Positions 62,461-64,000 of a stretch of DNA of 64,000 nucleotides are shown here, piece after piece. Every line of letters begins with the position of its first letter. Position 1 is the first letter of the stretch. The stretch covers positions 8,020,001 through 8,084,000 of the forward strand of contig NC_087161.1 in NCBI RefSeq assembly GCF_035594125.1, read 5' to 3'. The notes beneath the pieces are model-generated. The model was given only the letters and a program-made list of their open reading frames with translations, searched no databases and was not told the DNA's origin. The position numbers were made by a program, and so were the translations under genes. This stretch comes from Scylla paramamosain. Lineage: Eukaryota > Arthropoda > Malacostraca > Decapoda > Portunidae.

Positions 62461-64000
62461 GGAGGGAGGAGGTGGTAGGCACCTGCCAAAATAATAATTA
62501 CTCCCAGTGAGATCTAAAGCACTGGATCAGGGGGTGCTGTGAACTTATCATTAAATCTAGCTGTGATCTCACTGAACGTGTCTCACAACACAAGGGGGCA
62601 GTCAAAGCCTGCCCTCTAAAGACAACTCTCTTCCTCCACACAAAACTACAAGCACCTAATAACATACACATCCTTCGCACAAAATTTCAAAATTATCATG
62701 GCGACTCCTACACCAGCCTCAGAGTCTCCATCTGGGGAGGGGACCACAAATGTCCCCAGGCTGGCCTGCCTTTCTGACAATGACCCTAAGTGTCTTGACA
62801 CCCTCCACAACTTTTTTTTTATCAACTTCTGCAACATTCGCAGTCTAAGATATAATTTTCAATCTGTAGAACACCACCTCTCCTCTTCTAAACCTCATCT
62901 TCTTTTCCTCACTGAAACTCAGGTGTCTGAGGCAACTGACAGTAGCCCCTTTTCTGTACCCTCCTACTTTCTCTATCCTCAATTTTTATCCAAAGCTGGA
63001 TGTTGCATTTATGTGTGCAATGACTTAACCTGCTCTCGTGCCCATGCTCTTGAATCTTCCAAGTTTTCCACCATTTGGCTTTGACTACAAAGTCACTCCC
63101 AAACTAAATTTATCTGTGCTGTATACCTCTCACCTAACTCCTCTGACTATAAGAAATTCTTTGACTACTTAACTTCCAAAGTGGAGCACATTCTGATGCT
63201 CTTCCCTTTTGCAGAGATCTCCATTCTTTGCTTTGGCTTTCCTCTCCCTTCACTGACCATCCTGGTGAACTAGCCTTCAACTTTGCTATCCTCCACAACC
63301 TAGAGCAACTGGTGCAACACCCTACTCATATTCCTGACCGTCTTGGAGATATGCCCAACATTCTTGACCTTTTCCTATCCTCTAATCCTTCTGCTTATGC
63401 GGTCACCCTCTCTTCTCCGTTGGGCTCCTCCAATCACAATTTCTATCAGTATCTTATCCTATCATTCCAATCCCTCCTCAGGATCCCCCTAAGCCAAGGT
63501 GCCTCTGGCATTTTGCCTCTGCTAGTTGAGGGAACCTGAGGAGGTATTTTGTTGATTTTCTGAGGAGGTATTTTGTTGATTTTCCTTGGAATGACTACTG
63601 GTTCCATGGCAGAGACTCTGTTATGTGCCGAGCGCATAACAGAGGTGATAGTGTTTGGCATGGAGGGGTACATTCCTCACTCTTTTTCTTGACCCAAACC
63701 TTTCAAACTTTGGTTTAACACAGCTTGTTCTCATGCTATACATGACAGAGATGTGGCCCACAAAAGGTACTTAAGCCTTCCATCACCAGGATCTCACGCA
63801 CTTTATATTTCTGCCAAGTCTGTTCTCCAACTAGCCAAAAACTCCTTCATTAACAAATTGTCAAAATCCTTCAAGATCTAACTTCCCTCATGACTTCTGG
63901 CATCTAACCAAAAATATCTCCAATAACTTTGCTTCTTCTTCTTTCCCTCCTTTATTTCAACCAGATGGCACCACTGCTATCACATCTATTTCTAAAGCTG
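62461..64000 (+). mobile_element. family D LINE, copy 8, 5' half running off the window
   Basis: 5' UTR-like sequence matches 46920 onward. The ATG at 62698 opens MATPTPASESPSGEG, then FCNIRSLRYNFQS and LLFLTETQVS, then the endonuclease part with [26 protein letters not shown] and GSSNHN. The GDFN block is deleted (copy 6 keeps it). SDH is changed to SNH, so the endonuclease would be inactive. The linker region continues to the window end (AKNSFINKLSKSF, AITSISKA). Confidence 0.88.

Overview
This is a repeat-rich animal nuclear genome window. Spliced genes with GT-AG introns, very long dinucleotide microsatellites and many broken non-LTR retrotransposons (LINEs) point to an arthropod. The combination of long (AT)n, (GA)n and (GT)n tracts, CR1- and Jockey-type LINEs and HARBI1-type fragments fits a decapod crustacean best. 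That assignment is inference; no species is claimed. There is no prokaryotic operon, CRISPR array, rRNA or convincing functional tRNA.

Only two host genes are supported. (1) A complete plus-strand gene for translation elongation factor 1-beta (eEF1B, the nucleotide-exchange subunit) at 20384-30611. It has four coding exons that join in frame to 217 residues. (2) Seven consecutive minus-strand exons of a protection-of-telomeres (POT1)-like protein at 62220-52923. They join in frame to about 407 residues. The start of this gene should lie beyond the right edge, and the last exon was not identified. The two genes have opposite orientation and are separated by about 22 kb of repeats.

Layout. 0-5 kb: microsatellites, a CR1-like LINE carrying a nested solo-LTR-like insert, and a Tigger-terminated element carrying a HARBI1-like fragment and a further nested MITE. 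5-14.5 kb: mostly unidentified intergenic DNA, microsatellites and one decayed LINE. 14.6-19.6 kb: a LINE split by an antisense LINE of the commonest family here (called family D below). 20.3-31.1 kb: eEF1B, with introns full of LINEs, MITEs and microsatellites. 31.8-35.2 kb: a family D tail, an AT-rich minisatellite and a G-rich minisatellite. 36-43.5 kb: two family D copies in head-to-head inverted arrangement, one of them split by a CR1 element with an SGNH-hydrolase ORF1. 43.5-46 kb: a PIF-like MITE and a 23-bp minisatellite. 46-51.1 kb: another LINE, split by a family D copy. 52.9-62.2 kb: the POT1-like gene. 62.46-64 kb: the 5' half of another family D copy.

No functional system links these parts. 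The most notable content is the POT1-like gene (compact zinc region, repeated Ser-rich linker, duplicated splice acceptor), the chimeric Tigger/HARBI1 element, and a set of unusually clear rearrangement scars. LINE clade names are tentative and rest on motif wording only.
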